Source: RYN-133 sp963785425
GTDB lineage: Bacteria; Actinomycetota; Actinomycetes; Mycobacteriales; Jatrophihabitantaceae
Direction: 5' to 3'
Length of the DNA: 64,000 nt
NCBI GenBank assembly: GCA_963785425.1
Contig: CAWAVG010000002.1
Span: forward strand, 186,001-250,000
The notes under the pieces are model-generated. The model was not told where the DNA came from and ran no database searches. It saw only the letters and a list, made by a program, of their open reading frames with translations. A program made the position numbers and the translations under genes. Positions within the stretch are counted from its first letter, which is position 1. The number at the start of each line of letters is the position of its first letter. Positions 51,385-60,316 of the stretch are shown in pieces.

Positions 51385-51558
51385 GTGAGCGCGACCGACA
51401 AAGCCAGCAACAAGATCGAAGAGGCCGGCGGCAAGGCCAAGGAAGCACTCGGCAAGGCCACCGGCGACAAGAGCACCGAGAACGAGGGCCGCAAGGACCA
51501 GTCGAAGGCAGACATCAAGGGCGCCGGCGAGAAGGTGAAGGACGCCTTCAAGCACTGA
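51385..51558 (+). CDS. CsbD-family small stress protein
   Basis: 57 residues starting GTG-AGC: MSATDKASNKIEEAGGKAKE at the N-terminus, ending GEKVKDAFKH. Highly charged, Lys/Glu/Gly-rich helix with the typical EEAGGKAKEALGKATGD pattern of CsbD/YjbJ proteins, which are induced by general stress and of unknown biochemistry. Composition clearly differs from the long overlapping frame in another register. A strong stem-loop lies 26 bases after the stop. No clear -10 is assigned. Confidence 0.9.
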   Translation: MSATDKASNKIEEAGGKAKEALGKATGDKSTENEGRKDQSKADIKGAGEKVKDAFKH

Positions 51559-51583
51559 TCCGCGCAGCTTCGCACGCCTCGAC

Positions 51584-51615
51584 GGCCCCGCAGCGACCAC
51601 GGTCGCTGCGGGGCC
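51584..51615. terminator. Stem-loop terminator after csbD
   Basis: GGCCCCGCAGCGACC (51584-51598) pairs with GGTCGCTGCGGGGCC (51601-51615), leaving a minimal loop (opening to CACG), a 14-15-bp perfect GC-rich stem. No U-tract. It separates csbD from the next gene. Confidence 0.75.
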
Positions 51616-51640
51616 GCGGCATGTGCGGTAAGCACATCGG

Positions 51641-52114
51641 ATGACCGACGAGATCCGGCGTCAGCGCCGCGGAGGCCGCATCGCGATGACCGACGCCGAA
51701 CGTGACGACTTCCTCGGCACCGAGCGCACCTGCCGAGTCGCGACGGTCGGGCCGGACGGTCCGCACGCGACGCCGCTCTGGTTCCTCTGGGCCGAACGCT
51801 GTGTCTGGCTGTACTCGATCACCCGCAGCCAACGCTGGGCCGACCTGCAACGCGACCCGCGCATCGGCATCGTCGTGGACGCCGGCCAGGACTACCTCGA
51901 ACTGCGTGGGGTCGAGATCACCGGGACGGCCGAGGTCGTGGCAGAGGTGCCGCGCACCGGCGAGCCGAACGACGACCTGCGAGTGGTTGAGGCGGCATTC
52001 GCGGCGAAGTACTTCGGCACCGACGAGATGATCTACGACGGGCGGCACGGGTGGCTGCGGATCGCCCCGACGAAGATCACGAGTTGGGACTTCCGCAAAC
52101 TCGCCGCGCTCTGA
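51641..52114 (+). CDS. Pyridoxamine-5'-phosphate-oxidase-fold flavin/F420-type protein
   Basis: 157 residues. Split-barrel fold of the PNPOx-like family: TERTCRVATVGPDGPHATPLWFLWAE and QDYLELRGVEITGTAEVV are the typical strands. Members bind FMN, F420, heme or biliverdin; cofactor here is undetermined. ATG at 51641 lies 26 bases after the csbD terminator stem. The C-terminal RIAPTKITSWDFRKL is common in actinobacterial F420-dependent members. Confidence 0.87.
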   Translation: MTDEIRRQRRGGRIAMTDAERDDFLGTERTCRVATVGPDGPHATPLWFLWAERCVWLYSITRSQRWADLQRDPRIGIVVDAGQDYLELRGVEITGTAEVVAEVPRTGEPNDDLRVVEAAFAAKYFGTDEMIYDGRHGWLRIAPTKITSWDFRKLAAL

Positions 52115-52132
52115 ACAGCGCGGGCAGCCTGG

Positions 52133-52879
52133 TCAACTCCAGCGCACCCGCGCGAGCCGGCGCCACACCTCGACGGCCCGATCGTCGCCGCCGAGTTCGA
52201 CGGTGCCGGCCGGCGGACGGTTCCACAGCCACAGGTAGACATCGGCGCTACGCCCACCCAGCGTCGCGTCGGCGCCGCCGGCTCCGTCTCGGGTGATGGT
52301 GCGCCCCTCGGGATGCAGCTCGATCCGCCACGACGTCGTGGCGTCCGACGGTGCGACCCGCAGCGTCAGCGCCGGATCGGCGCGCAGCCTGCCGCCGCGG
52401 CGCCCGTAGAAGCCTTCGAGCAGTTCCCCGATGCCGTCGAGAGCGAGGTCGGCGTCGATATCGTTCGTCTCGCCGAGCGCGCCGGCCGCATCTGCGGCGT
52501 GCACCGCCGTCTCGTGCGCCTGGCGTCGCGCCCAGAAGTGGCGCGGCGATCCCGCGTTCGCGAGGAAGGTCATCGCGTCGAGGTCGTCCGGCGCGGCACG
52601 TAGCACGCGCACGAGGTCGGCGTGCCCGGCGCGGAACCACCCGACGGTGCCGTCGCGCGGGGCGGCGAACTCGTGCTCGGGGTCGTCGACGGACGCCGCG
52701 CTGCCGTCGCGGATGTGGGTGGTTGCCCAGCGGTGCACCATGCCGATGTGCGCGAGCAGGGCACGGACGTCCCAGTCGGGACAGGTCGGCACGGGCGCCG
52801 ACAGGTCGGCCCGCTCGGCGCAGGCGGCGAGCCGCGTGCCGTGCCGGTCGAGTCGATCGATGAGCTCGGAAGTTTCCAC
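52133..52879 (-). CDS. Maleylpyruvate isomerase-family (DinB, mycothiol-dependent type) protein
   Basis: 248 residues. N-terminal DinB-like bundle with VPTCPDWDVRALLAHIGMVHRWA (split at VPTCPDWDVRALLAH and IGMVHRWA) and HETAVHAADA as metal site, C-terminal MDMPI domain TLGGRSADVYLWLWNRPP. Such proteins are often linked to mycothiol conjugation. The GTG at 52879 begins VETSELIDRLDRHG. It lies downstream of the sulfatase pair on the same strand with 35 bases between. Confidence 0.87.
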   Translation of the reverse strand: METSELIDRLDRHGTRLAACAERADLSAPVPTCPDWDVRALLAHIGMVHRWATTHIRDGSAASVDDPEHEFAAPRDGTVGWFRAGHADLVRVLRAAPDDLDAMTFLANAGSPRHFWARRQAHETAVHAADAAGALGETNDIDADLALDGIGELLEGFYGRRGGRLRADPALTLRVAPSDATTSWRIELHPEGRTITRDGAGGADATLGGRSADVYLWLWNRPPAGTVELGGDDRAVEVWRRLARVRWS

Positions 52880-52914
52880 GCGGTCATCCTGGCATCGCCG
52901 TCCGACGTCGGCGA

Positions 52915-54526
52915 TCAGCCCGGGTTGGGTTTCCCCGCGGCCCAGCACTGCGTTCCGTCATGGCACGCGATCAATGCATTCATGATCCTGTCGAGTGCCG
53001 CGCGACGCGCGGTGGGCAGCGTCGGGCCGAGGTTGTGCAGTTCGTAAGGATCCTTGGCCACGTCGTAGTACTCGCGTTCGCCGTCGACGTAGCGGACGTA
53101 GATGAAGTTGCGCGTCCGGATCGCGTTGTACGTCGGCGGCACCGGGCTCTTGAAGATGTCCTGCTTGTCGGGGTCGGCGTACTGCCGCGGATCGTAATGG
53201 TGTTCGACCAGTGCGTACGTGCGCCAGGGCGCGTGCTCGCCGTGCAGCAGCGGCACGAGGCTGCGGCCCTCGACGCCGGGCGGTGTCGTCGCGCCGCCGA
53301 GCTGCTCGAAGGTCGGTCGCAGGTCGATGTTCTCGGCCATGTCGGTGTTGATGCTGCCCGGCGCGATCCCTGGGCCGGCCACCACCAGCGGCACGCGGAT
53401 GTCGGTGTCGAATGCGGTCTGTTTTCCCGAGCGCAAGCGGTACTCGCCCAGGTGGTAACCGTTGTCGGAGCTGAAGACGAACACCGTGTTGTGGGCCTGG
53501 CCGAGCTTGGCGAGAGTGCGCTCCAGCGTCCCGATCATGCGGTCGACGGCCTGCACCGACTCGACGCGCAACTGCCACCAGTGCTGCACGTAACGCTGGT
53601 CGGTCGGTGTCATCGGCGCCAGCTTGCGCAGCCACTTCGGCGCCGGGTGCGGCAGCGTGTCGTAGGCCGGGGTGTGCGGCGCTCTGATGCCAGGGAACGT
53701 CCCGACGTCCTGCGGCGCGGGCGTGTACGGGAAGTGCGGGGCGAACGTGGCGAGCTCGAGCATGAACGGTCGCGACGAGTGCGCGCTGTCGTGCAGGAAG
53801 CTGACGGCGCGTTGCTGCAGGACGGACGTCAGATAGTCCTGCGGTCGGTCTCCGTAGTGCGTCCAGGAGTGGCCCGACGTGATGTCGTACTGGTACTCCG
53901 GATATCCGTTGCCTGCGGCGTTCCAGCTCGTCCAGCCCGGCGGCACCCACGCGCCGCGCGGAGTAGCGCCTGCTCGCCGGCTTCGGGTTCGGGCGGTACT
54001 CGTTCAGGTACTTGCCCATGAACGCGGTGCGGTAGCCGGCCTTGTAGAGCGAGGTCGCGAAGGTGCTCTTCTCCTCGCCGAGCCGATGGAACTTGGCGAA
54101 ACCCCCGGTCGGCAGAATGTTCCCGGTCACGTGGGTACTGTGCGGGAACTTCCCACTGAAGATCGACGCCCGCGACGGGCAGCAAAGTGAGTCGGTGACC
54201 GTGTAGTTCGTGAACGTCATGCCCTGCTGCTGCAGCGCCTTCACGTGCGGCATGTAGTTGACCAGATTCCACGAGAGGTCATCGGTCAGCACGAACACGA
54301 TGTTGGGATGACTGGGGCTGGGCGGAACGGGTGCGCCGCTGCCGGTCGGCAGCGGCGGGTACTTAGTGGTCTTGTGCGGCGAACTCGTGCAGGCGCTCAA
54401 TGCGATCGCGGCGATCGTGAGCAGGGTGATCACGAAGCGACCGCGGCGGGCATGCACCTGATTACAAGTACGCGATTGATGCCTAGATTCGTCTGACTCC
54501 GTCAGTCCGTTCTCAGACCCGGTCAT
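52915..54526 (-). CDS. Lipoprotein sulfatase, second of a tandem pair (one frame break)
   Basis: About 535 residues. Signal peptide with Cys46 in IALSAC. Type I sulfatase motifs: FVLTDDLSWN (metal Asp), SLCCPSRASIF with C115-x-P-S-R as the formylglycine site, GYRTAFMGKYLN and FSSDNGYHLGEYR. The N-terminal frame (54526 to about 53955) and the C-terminal frame (from GWTSWNAAGNGYPEY to 52915) are offset by one base near 53955. It overlaps the upstream paralogue by 4 bases (ATGA). No formylglycine-generating enzyme gene is in the window. The start may instead be a GTG about 24 codons in. Confidence 0.88.
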
Positions 54527-56067
54527 TCAGAGTTCGGAACGCCGGCGCTCCAGCACGATGCGCTTCCATGGCAAGCGATCAGCTGATTCATCACGTGGTT
54601 CAGGAAACCGCTGCGCAGCGTCGACAGCGTCGGACCCAGGTTGTGCAATTCGTAAGGATCCCTGGCGATGTCGTAGAACTCCTTCTCGCCGCCCTCGTAG
54701 CGGATGAACACGAAGGACTTCGTGCGGATGGCGTTGTACGTCGGTGGGGTCCCGCTCGTGTAGTCCTGGCTGTCCGGGTCGGTCGACTCGGGTTTCGCAT
54801 GGGCGTGCTCGATCAGGGCGTACGTACGCCACGACGACGCCTGCCGGTCGAGAAGTGGGACGAGGCTGCGTCCGTCGACGTTACTCGGGGTCGGGGCGCC
54901 GGCGAGTTGTTCGAAGGTAGGCCGCAGGTCGACGTTCTCTGCCATGTCCGTGTTCACGCTGTCGGCCGGGATGCCCGGCCCGGCAACGATCAGCGGGACG
55001 CGGATGTCGGTGTCGAACGCGGTCTGCTTGCCGTACTCGAGCGTGTACTGGCCGAGGTGATACCCGTTGTCGGAGCTGAAGACGTACACGGTGTTCTGCG
55101 CCTGCCCCGCCGCCTGCACGGAGTGCTCGATCGCCCCGATCATCCGGTCGACGCTCTGCACGGCCTCGACGCGCATCTCGTACCACTCGCGGATCTTCGC
55201 CAGAGCAGTCGCGTCCAGCGGATGACGCGCCTTCATCCAGTCCGGCGCCGGCTGGGGGAGCCTGTCGAAGTTCGGCTGGCGGGGCTCCGAGACACCGGCG
55301 AACGTTCCCGCGTCGGCCGGGGCCGGCGTGTACGGCGAGTGCGGCGAGAACGGCGCGACCTCGAGCAGGAACGGATTCGGCCGTGAGGTCGCGCTGGCCA
55401 CGAAGGCGGTGGCCTTGTCCTGCAGGACCGTGTTGATGTAGTCGGACGGGCTGTGGTGGTAGAAGACGAGCTTGTTGCCCTCACCGACGCCGTAGTCGTA
55501 GCCCCCGTAGCCACCCGCGCCCACGCCGTCCCACGTCGACCAACCGGGCGGGACGTACGGACCGAACACCGCCTCGCGCAGGGCCGGGCGTGACTGCGCC
55601 GGGTTGTAGTCGTTCAGGTACTTGCCCATGAACGCGGTGCGGTAGCCCGCAGCCAACAACGAGGTGGCGAACGTGCTGTGGTCCGACCCGTCGGCCCGGA
55701 ACTTGTAGAAGCCGCCGGTCGGCAGCGTGTTGCCGAGGATGTGCGTGTTGTGGGGGAACTTGCCGGTGAAGATCGACGCCCGGGACGGGCAGCACAACGA
55801 GTCGGTGACCGTGTAGTTCGTGAACGTCATGCCCTGCTGCTGCAGTGCCTTGACGTGCGGCATGTACTTGACCAGGTCCCAGGACAGGTCGTCGGTCAGC
55901 ACGAACACGATGTTCGGGTGCCCGGGGGAGGACTGCGCGCCGGTCGCGGCCGGTGTGGGCAGCGGCTGCGGCCGCGGCGGATTGGTGCATCCGGTGAGGC
56001 ACAGCACCACCACGACCAGCGATGCGAGAGCCGTCGCCGCAAGTCTGCGGCGCCTTGAGCGCGGCAA
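54523..56067 (-). CDS. Lipoprotein sulfatase, first of a tandem pair
   Basis: 514 residues. Signal peptide ending LCLTGC (Cys27). Motifs: VFVLTDDLSWD, SLCCPSRASIFTGK with Cys92 as the formylglycine residue of CxPSR, GYRTAFMGKYLND, and FSSDNGYHLGQY. TTG start at 56067 is preceded by AGGGAG. It is very similar along its length to the following gene, consistent with tandem duplication. Secreted, membrane-tethered hydrolysis of a sulfate (or phosphonate) ester is expected, perhaps on polysaccharides. Substrate unknown. Confidence 0.92.
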   Translation of the reverse strand: MPRSRRRRLAATALASLVVVVLCLTGCTNPPRPQPLPTPAATGAQSSPGHPNIVFVLTDDLSWDLVKYMPHVKALQQQGMTFTNYTVTDSLCCPSRASIFTGKFPHNTHILGNTLPTGGFYKFRADGSDHSTFATSLLAAGYRTAFMGKYLNDYNPAQSRPALREAVFGPYVPPGWSTWDGVGAGGYGGYDYGVGEGNKLVFYHHSPSDYINTVLQDKATAFVASATSRPNPFLLEVAPFSPHSPYTPAPADAGTFAGVSEPRQPNFDRLPQPAPDWMKARHPLDATALAKIREWYEMRVEAVQSVDRMIGAIEHSVQAAGQAQNTVYVFSSDNGYHLGQYTLEYGKQTAFDTDIRVPLIVAGPGIPADSVNTDMAENVDLRPTFEQLAGAPTPSNVDGRSLVPLLDRQASSWRTYALIEHAHAKPESTDPDSQDYTSGTPPTYNAIRTKSFVFIRYEGGEKEFYDIARDPYELHNLGPTLSTLRSGFLNHVMNQLIACHGSASCWSAGVPNSE

Positions 56068-56194
56068 ATCAGCTCCCTGTATTCGGCTCCCGACAACGAC
56101 AACTGATCACACACTGCCATGGCAGTGATCAGTGCAGCCGTGTCAGGGGCCTCTCAGAGCACCGCCCGGCGCACGGGCGGGAGCCGGAGCCCGA

Positions 56195-57766
56195 TCAGCC
56201 GAACTCGACGCCCTGTGCCAGCGGCAGTTCGGTCGAGTAGTTGATCGTGTTCGTCGCCCGGCGCATGTAGGCACGCCACGCGTCGGAGCCGGACTCGCGT
56301 CCGCCACCGGTCTCCTTCTCGCCGCCGAACGCGCCGCCGATCTCGGCGCCGGACGGGCCGATGTTGACGTTGGCGATGCCGCAGTCGGAGCCGTCGGCCG
56401 CGGTGAACCGCTCGGCCTCGCGGACATTCATGGTGAAGATCGACGAGGACAGTCCCTGCGGCACCTCGTTGTGCATGGCCAGGGCCTCGTCGAAGTCGTC
56501 CGCCTCGGACGAGCGGTCGAGTCGGCAGAGCCATAGGTCATCACGTAGAGGATCGGGGCGAACGTCTCGGCACGCACGATCTCGCTCTGCGTCGGCATGC
56601 GGACGAGGGCGGGCTGCACGTAGTAGGCGTCGGCGGTGTCGTCGGAGCGCACCCGCTCGCCGCCCGCGATCAGCTCGCCGCCGTTGGCCTGGGCCTTCTC
56701 CAGCGCCGCCGCGTAACCCTCGTAGGCGGCCTTGTCGATCAGCGGGCCGACCAACGTCCCGTCGCTGAGCGGCGATCCGATCGGCAGCGTCTCGTAGGCC
56801 GACTTGATGCGCTCGACCAGCTCGTCGGCGATCGAGGCGTGGGCGATCACCCGGCGCAGGCTCGTGCACCGCTGTCCCGCGGTGCCGGCGGCGGAGAACA
56901 CGATGCCGCGCACGGTGAGGTCGAGATCGGCGCTCGGAGTCACGATCGCGGCGTTGTTGCCGCCGAGCTCGAGCAGGAGGCGGCCGAACCGCCCTGCGAC
57001 GCGCGGCGCGACGGCCTTGCCCATGCGGGTCGAGCCGGTGGCCGACAGCAATGCGATGCGAGCGTCGTCGACGAGCGCCTCGCCGATCTCGGCACCGCCG
57101 AGCACGAGCCGCGAGATGTTCTCGGGGGCGCCGACGCGGCGCGCGGCCTCGGCGACCAGCGACTGGCAGGCGAGTGCGGTGAGCAGCGTCTTCTCCGACG
57201 GCTTCCACACCACCGGGTCGCCGCACACGAAGGCGAGCGCCGCATTCCACGACCACACCGCCACGGGGAAGTTGAACGCGCTGATCACGCCCACGACACC
57301 CAGCGGGTGCCACTGCTCCATCATCCGGTGGCCGGGGCGCTCGGAGGCGATCGTGAGTCCGAACAGCTGCCGCGACAGCCCGACCGCGAGGTCGCAGATG
57401 TCGATCATCTCCTGGACCTCGCCCAGCCCCTCGGAGCGGATCTTGCCCGCTTCGATCGACACGAGTGCGCCGAGATCGGCCTTGTGCTCGACGCAGCAGT
57501 TCGCCGAGCTCGCGCACCAACTGGCCACGCACCGGGCCGGGCACCGTGCGCCAGGCACCGAACGCGTCCTGCGCGCTGCCCACGATCGCGCGGACGTCCT
57601 CGACGGTGTGGGCGGGCACCCGAGCGAGTTCGCCACCGGTGATCGGCGACCGGGCGACGAGCTCGCCCGAATCGCTCAGGTCGCCGACGCCGAGCCGGTT
57701 CAGGATCTCGCGGGTCTCGCGGACCAGGTCGTCGTGCGCGGGCAGGGAGAGCTGGGTGGGCGCCAT
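56195..57766 (-). CDS. ALDH7-type aldehyde dehydrogenase, aminoadipate-semialdehyde dehydrogenase-like (two frame breaks)
   Basis: About 523 residues. NAD-dependent oxidation of an aldehyde, in this branch typically alpha-aminoadipate semialdehyde (lysine catabolism). FNFPVAVWSWNAALAFVCGDP, LLLELGGNNAAIV (general base Glu) and GTAGQRCTSLRR (catalytic Cys) are present, and ending GGEKETGGGRESGSDAWRAYMRRATNTINYS is diagnostic of ALDH7 (shown in parts GGEKETGGGRESGSD and AWRAYMRRATNTINYS). Breaks lie near 57493 and 56525. ATG at 57766 faces the LysR gene across 58 bases that contain inverted repeats. Confidence 0.9.
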   Translation of the reverse strand: MAPTQLSLPAHDDLVRETREILNRLGVGDLSDSGELVARSPITGGELARVPAHTVEDVRAIVGSAQDAFGAWRTVPGPVRGQLVRELGELLRRAQGRSRRTRVDRSGQDPLRGAGRGPGDDRHLRPRGRAVAAAVRTHDRLRAPRPPDDGAVAPAGCRGRDQRVQLPRGGVVVECGARLRVRRPGGVEAVGEDAAHRTRLPVAGRRGRAPRRRPREHLAARARRCRDRRGARRRRSHRIAVGHRLDPHGQGRRAARRRAVRPPPARARRQQRRDRDSERRSRPHRARHRVLRRRHRGTAVHEPAPGDRPRLDRRRAGRAHQVGLRDAADRIAAQRRDVGRPADRQGRLRGLRGGAGEGPGQRRRADRGRRAGALRRHRRRLLRAARPRPHADAERDRACRDVRPDPLRDDLWLCRLDRSSEADDFDEALAMHNEVPQGLSSSIFTMNVREAERFTAADGSDCGIANVNIGPSGAEIGGAFGGEKETGGGRESGSDAWRAYMRRATNTINYSTELPLAQGVEFG

Positions 57767-57787
57767 GTCGGGAACTCCTCGTCGGTT

Positions 57788-57825
57788 ACTTACGACTAAT
57801 GAGTCTATGCCGTAAGTTCTACTTA
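57788..57825. promoter_or_regulatory. Nested ACTTA inverted repeats between ALDH7 and lysR
   Basis: ACTTACG (57788-57794) and CGTAAGT (57811-57817) form a 7-base inverted repeat with 16-base spacer; TAAGT-TCT-ACTTA (57813-57825) forms a second palindrome sharing the middle arm and reaching the lysR start codon. Three half-sites in a divergent LysR intergenic region suggest activator and autorepression sites. Confidence 0.6.
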
Positions 57826-58751
57826 TGGCTAGTGGCCCTCCGTTGGACGTCGGGCGGCTCCGGCTGCTGCGCGAGGTCGGCCGGCGCGGCACGATCGCAG
57901 GCGCGGCCCGGGAGCTCGGGCTCACCCCGTCGGCGGTGTCACAGCAGCTGGCGGTGCTCGAGCGCGAGGCCGGCACGTCGCTGGTCGACCGCTCGCCGCG
58001 CGGCGTCTCGCTCACCGGCGCCGGGCATGCGCTGGCCGAGCGCGCGGGGGAGGTGCTCGACGTGCTGTCGGCGGCTCGCGCCGACCTCGACCGGATGGGC
58101 GGCGTCGTGGGCGGACCGGTCGGTGTCGCTGCCGTGGCGAGCGCGGCGCTGACCTTCGTGTCCGCGGCCGTCGACGAGCTCAGGCGCACCGCGCCGGCGG
58201 TCCGGCCCGCGGTCGAGGTCGCAGAGCCCGGCCGCGGCTTGGCGCTGCTGCTGGCCGCAGACGTCGAACTCGCGATCGTCGACGAGTACGACTACGTGCC
58301 GCTGGCCCTTCCTGACTTCGTCGTCGCGCGCCCCCTGTGCGCCGAACCGCTCGTCCTCGTGACCCCGGCCGAGTGGGACGGCCCGCGCCAGCCGGCTCTC
58401 GCCGACCTGGCCGATCATCCGTGGGTGATGCCGCCTGACGACGCCGCCTGCGGGCTCGCGGTGCGCTCGGCCTGCCGGGCCGCCGGCTTCGAGGCGGACG
58501 TGCGATGGACGAGCGACGACATGCTGGTGCTCGTGCGCGCCGTCGCGGCGGGACACGGCATCGCGGTGCTGCCGCGGCTCTCGGTGGCCGACGACGCCGC
58601 GGCCGTGAGCGTGCGTGCGCTGCGGGCTCCGCAGCTGCGACGACGCCTGACCGCGGTCGCGCGCTCATCGGCACTGGCCCGGCCGTCGGTCGCGGCCGTG
58701 CTCAGCGCGATCGCGACCGAGGCAACGTCGGCATCGGCCCTCGACGGCTAG
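57825..58751 (+). CDS. LysR-family transcriptional regulator
   Basis: 308 residues. N-terminal winged helix RLRLLREVGRRGTIAGAARELGLTPSAVSQQLAVLEREAG (recognition helix SAVSQQLAVLE), then a LysR substrate-binding domain with alternating beta-alpha units. ATG at 57825 lies within the ACTTA repeat region. Divergent arrangement with the ALDH7 gene implies control of it, possibly in response to a lysine-derived metabolite. No other target is near. Confidence 0.92.
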   Translation: MASGPPLDVGRLRLLREVGRRGTIAGAARELGLTPSAVSQQLAVLEREAGTSLVDRSPRGVSLTGAGHALAERAGEVLDVLSAARADLDRMGGVVGGPVGVAAVASAALTFVSAAVDELRRTAPAVRPAVEVAEPGRGLALLLAADVELAIVDEYDYVPLALPDFVVARPLCAEPLVLVTPAEWDGPRQPALADLADHPWVMPPDDAACGLAVRSACRAAGFEADVRWTSDDMLVLVRAVAAGHGIAVLPRLSVADDAAAVSVRALRAPQLRRRLTAVARSSALARPSVAAVLSAIATEATSASALDG

Positions 58752-58826
58752 TCGAGAGTGGACCGGGTTGTGCCCGATTTGTCCCCGCAACTTCACAGCA
58801 AACGGTGGTTTGTAGCAGAGTTCAGG

Positions 58827-58855
58827 TTGACTTCTCCGAACGACACGCGTGTAAT
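58827..58855 (+). promoter_or_regulatory. Promoter of whiB2
   Basis: TTGACT (58827-58832) and TGTAAT (58850-58855) separated by 17 bases form a near-consensus vegetative promoter. The transcription start would fall at about 58862, immediately before the palindrome at 58864-58884. Confidence 0.6.
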
Positions 58856-58863
58856 TCCTTCAA

Positions 58864-58884
58864 TGTCGTTAGGGGCTAACGACA
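58864..58884. promoter_or_regulatory. Perfect palindrome TGTCGTTAG-GGG-CTAACGACA in whiB2 leader
   Basis: A 9-3-9 inverted repeat without mismatch begins 8 bases after the -10 element, covering the predicted +1 to +22. The ribosome binding site AGGAGG (58900-58905) and ATG (58909) follow. Suits an operator blocking transcription, or a 5' mRNA stem-loop. Confidence 0.65.
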
Positions 58885-58908
58885 CCAACTCCGCCTCCAG
58901 GAGGACCC

Positions 58909-59190
58909 ATGACGGAGCTGTCCCAAAGCCTTGCCGAGGCCGACCTCAACGAGTTGTTCGGACTGCCCGAGGAGTCGGGCTGGCAGGAGCGCGCGCTGTG
59001 CGCGCAGACAGATCCGGAGGCGTTCTTCCCCGAGAAGGGCGGCTCGACCCGCGAGGCGAAGAAGATCTGCATCGGCTGCGAGGTCAAGGGTGAGTGCCTC
59101 GAATACGCCCTCGACCACGACGAGCGGTTCGGGATCTGGGGCGGCCTGTCCGAGCGCGAGCGTCGGCGCCTGAAGAAGCGCGCCGTCTGA
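58909..59190 (+). CDS. whiB2: WhiB-family Fe-S transcription factor, WhiB2/WhmD type
   Basis: 93 residues. Four cysteines at 31, 54, 57 and 63 (C-x22-C-x2-C-x5-C) ligate a 4Fe-4S cluster. GIWGGLSERERRRLKKR is the G[VI]WGG turn and basic DNA-binding tail. Length and N-terminus (LFGLPEESGWQERALCAQTD) match WhiB2/WhmD, which governs septation and sporulation in actinobacteria. Downstream order of metallopeptidase, DUF3499 and manB agrees with the mycobacterial whiB2 region. It has its own promoter and a palindromic leader. Confidence 0.93.
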   Translation: MTELSQSLAEADLNELFGLPEESGWQERALCAQTDPEAFFPEKGGSTREAKKICIGCEVKGECLEYALDHDERFGIWGGLSERERRRLKKRAV

Positions 59191-59197
59191 CGCTCGT

Positions 59198-59231
59198 GGC
59201 GGACGAGCCCACCATGTTGGGCATATCCGCC
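59198..59231. terminator. Bidirectional stem-loop between convergent whiB2 and secreted-protein genes
   Basis: GGCGGA-CGA-GCCCA (59198-59211) pairs with TGGGC-ATA-TCCGCC (59218-59231), two perfect helices of 6 and 5 bp separated by a symmetric 3x3 internal loop. It lies 7 bases after the whiB2 stop and 25 before the stop of the convergent gene. On the plus strand AAAA follows the right arm, so the minus strand has a short U-run on its left only by chance. Confidence 0.5.
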
Positions 59232-59256
59232 AAAACCGTCCCGCACGAGCTGTCGG

Positions 59257-60181
59257 TCAGTGGTGGATGCGGCCGGTGGCGACGACCTGGAAGGCGGAGC
59301 CGGGGACCCGCTTGAGCTGATCCAGGTCGGTGTCGTTCCAGCCGGGCCAGTTGGCGCCGCTGATGAACCAGCTCGAGCCGTTGTCGGCGACGAACATCCC
59401 GTAGTGCTTGAGGCATACGAGGATCGTGCGCGCCGCGCCGTGGTAGCCCCGCAGCGAGAACGAGGCCTTGAGCCGGAACCGCGCCCCCATCGGCGGCGCG
59501 TTCGGCGAGGTCGTCGAGCCGGCCTGGTGGGTGGCCGGGTGGATGTAGCCGCGCTGGGTGGCTGCGACGGTGAACCGCAGCGCGTGATCGATGTGGCCGG
59601 CCTTGATCTCGGACGGGCGCACGAGCCCCGCGCTGATCGGCAGGCCCGCGGCATCCGCGGAGGTCCACCCGTCCGGACGCAGGCGGTCCGAGCGCAGGTC
59701 GAACACGGCACCGGAAGCGGCCGCCCAGCCGGTGCGGGTGCGGTGCGCGTCGAACAGCTCGTAGAGGTGACAGTTGCGCGAGGCGACCAGAACGTGCCGG
59801 TCGCTACCCGCCTCGATGTGCGCCGAGCGCGGGATCGGGTACGGCCCGGGGTCGCTCTGGGCGCCGTAGGCCGTGAAGTGGATCGGCACTTTGCGCTGGT
59901 CGGCAGGGACCTGGGTCAGCGGGATGCCGTAGGTGCGGTTCGAGCCGAAGTCGGGATGCAGGTGCACCGAGCGGCCCGACGCTGCGCACCCACGCGGCCG
60001 AGTGCGGGCTCAGCGGGGCATGGCTGATGTCGCGGCGCCACGCATTGTCGGCCGGGAACAACGCGCACCCGGCAATCCGCGGCACCGGCGCGCCGCTGCG
60101 TGCAAGCGGCTCCGACATAGCGGCACCGGAGGAAGCAGCGGCACTGGAGTCCGAAACGAGGTACGCGGTAGTGGCGATCAA
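59257..60181 (-). CDS. Conserved secreted/membrane-anchored protein of unknown function (one frame break)
   Basis: After an N-terminal hydrophobic helix (ALIALTCVILIATTAYLV), whose true start lies somewhere before 60181, the extracytoplasmic part contains FPADNAWRRDISHAPLSP, SVHLHPDFGSNRTYGIPL, SDPGPYPIPRSAHIEAGSDRHVLV, ELFDAHR, GWTSADAAGLPISAGLVRP and YGMFVADNGSSWFISGANW. This set of motifs belongs to a widespread family of secreted proteins without assigned activity. The two halves are in different frames, joined by one base near 59975. The initiation codon is uncertain: TTG at 60181 would remove part of the helix, and the helix frame extends to about 60250. Confidence 0.72.
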
Positions 60182-60316
60182 AATGACGCACGTCAGCGCG
60201 ATGAGCGCTTGCGCGAAGAGCCCGCCGCCGCGCGAGCGGAGCGAGCTTGCGGCTTGCAGTGTCGGACGGCCCCGAGCGAAGCGAGCGGGCCAGACGACGA
60301 TGCAATCCCGGCGGAT

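Noticed and set aside
60234..60286. Two GAGCGRAGCGAGC direct repeats upstream of the secreted-protein gene
   Set aside because: Short, low-complexity GC-rich units of a kind common in high-GC genomes; only two copies, no array structure, not a CRISPR.
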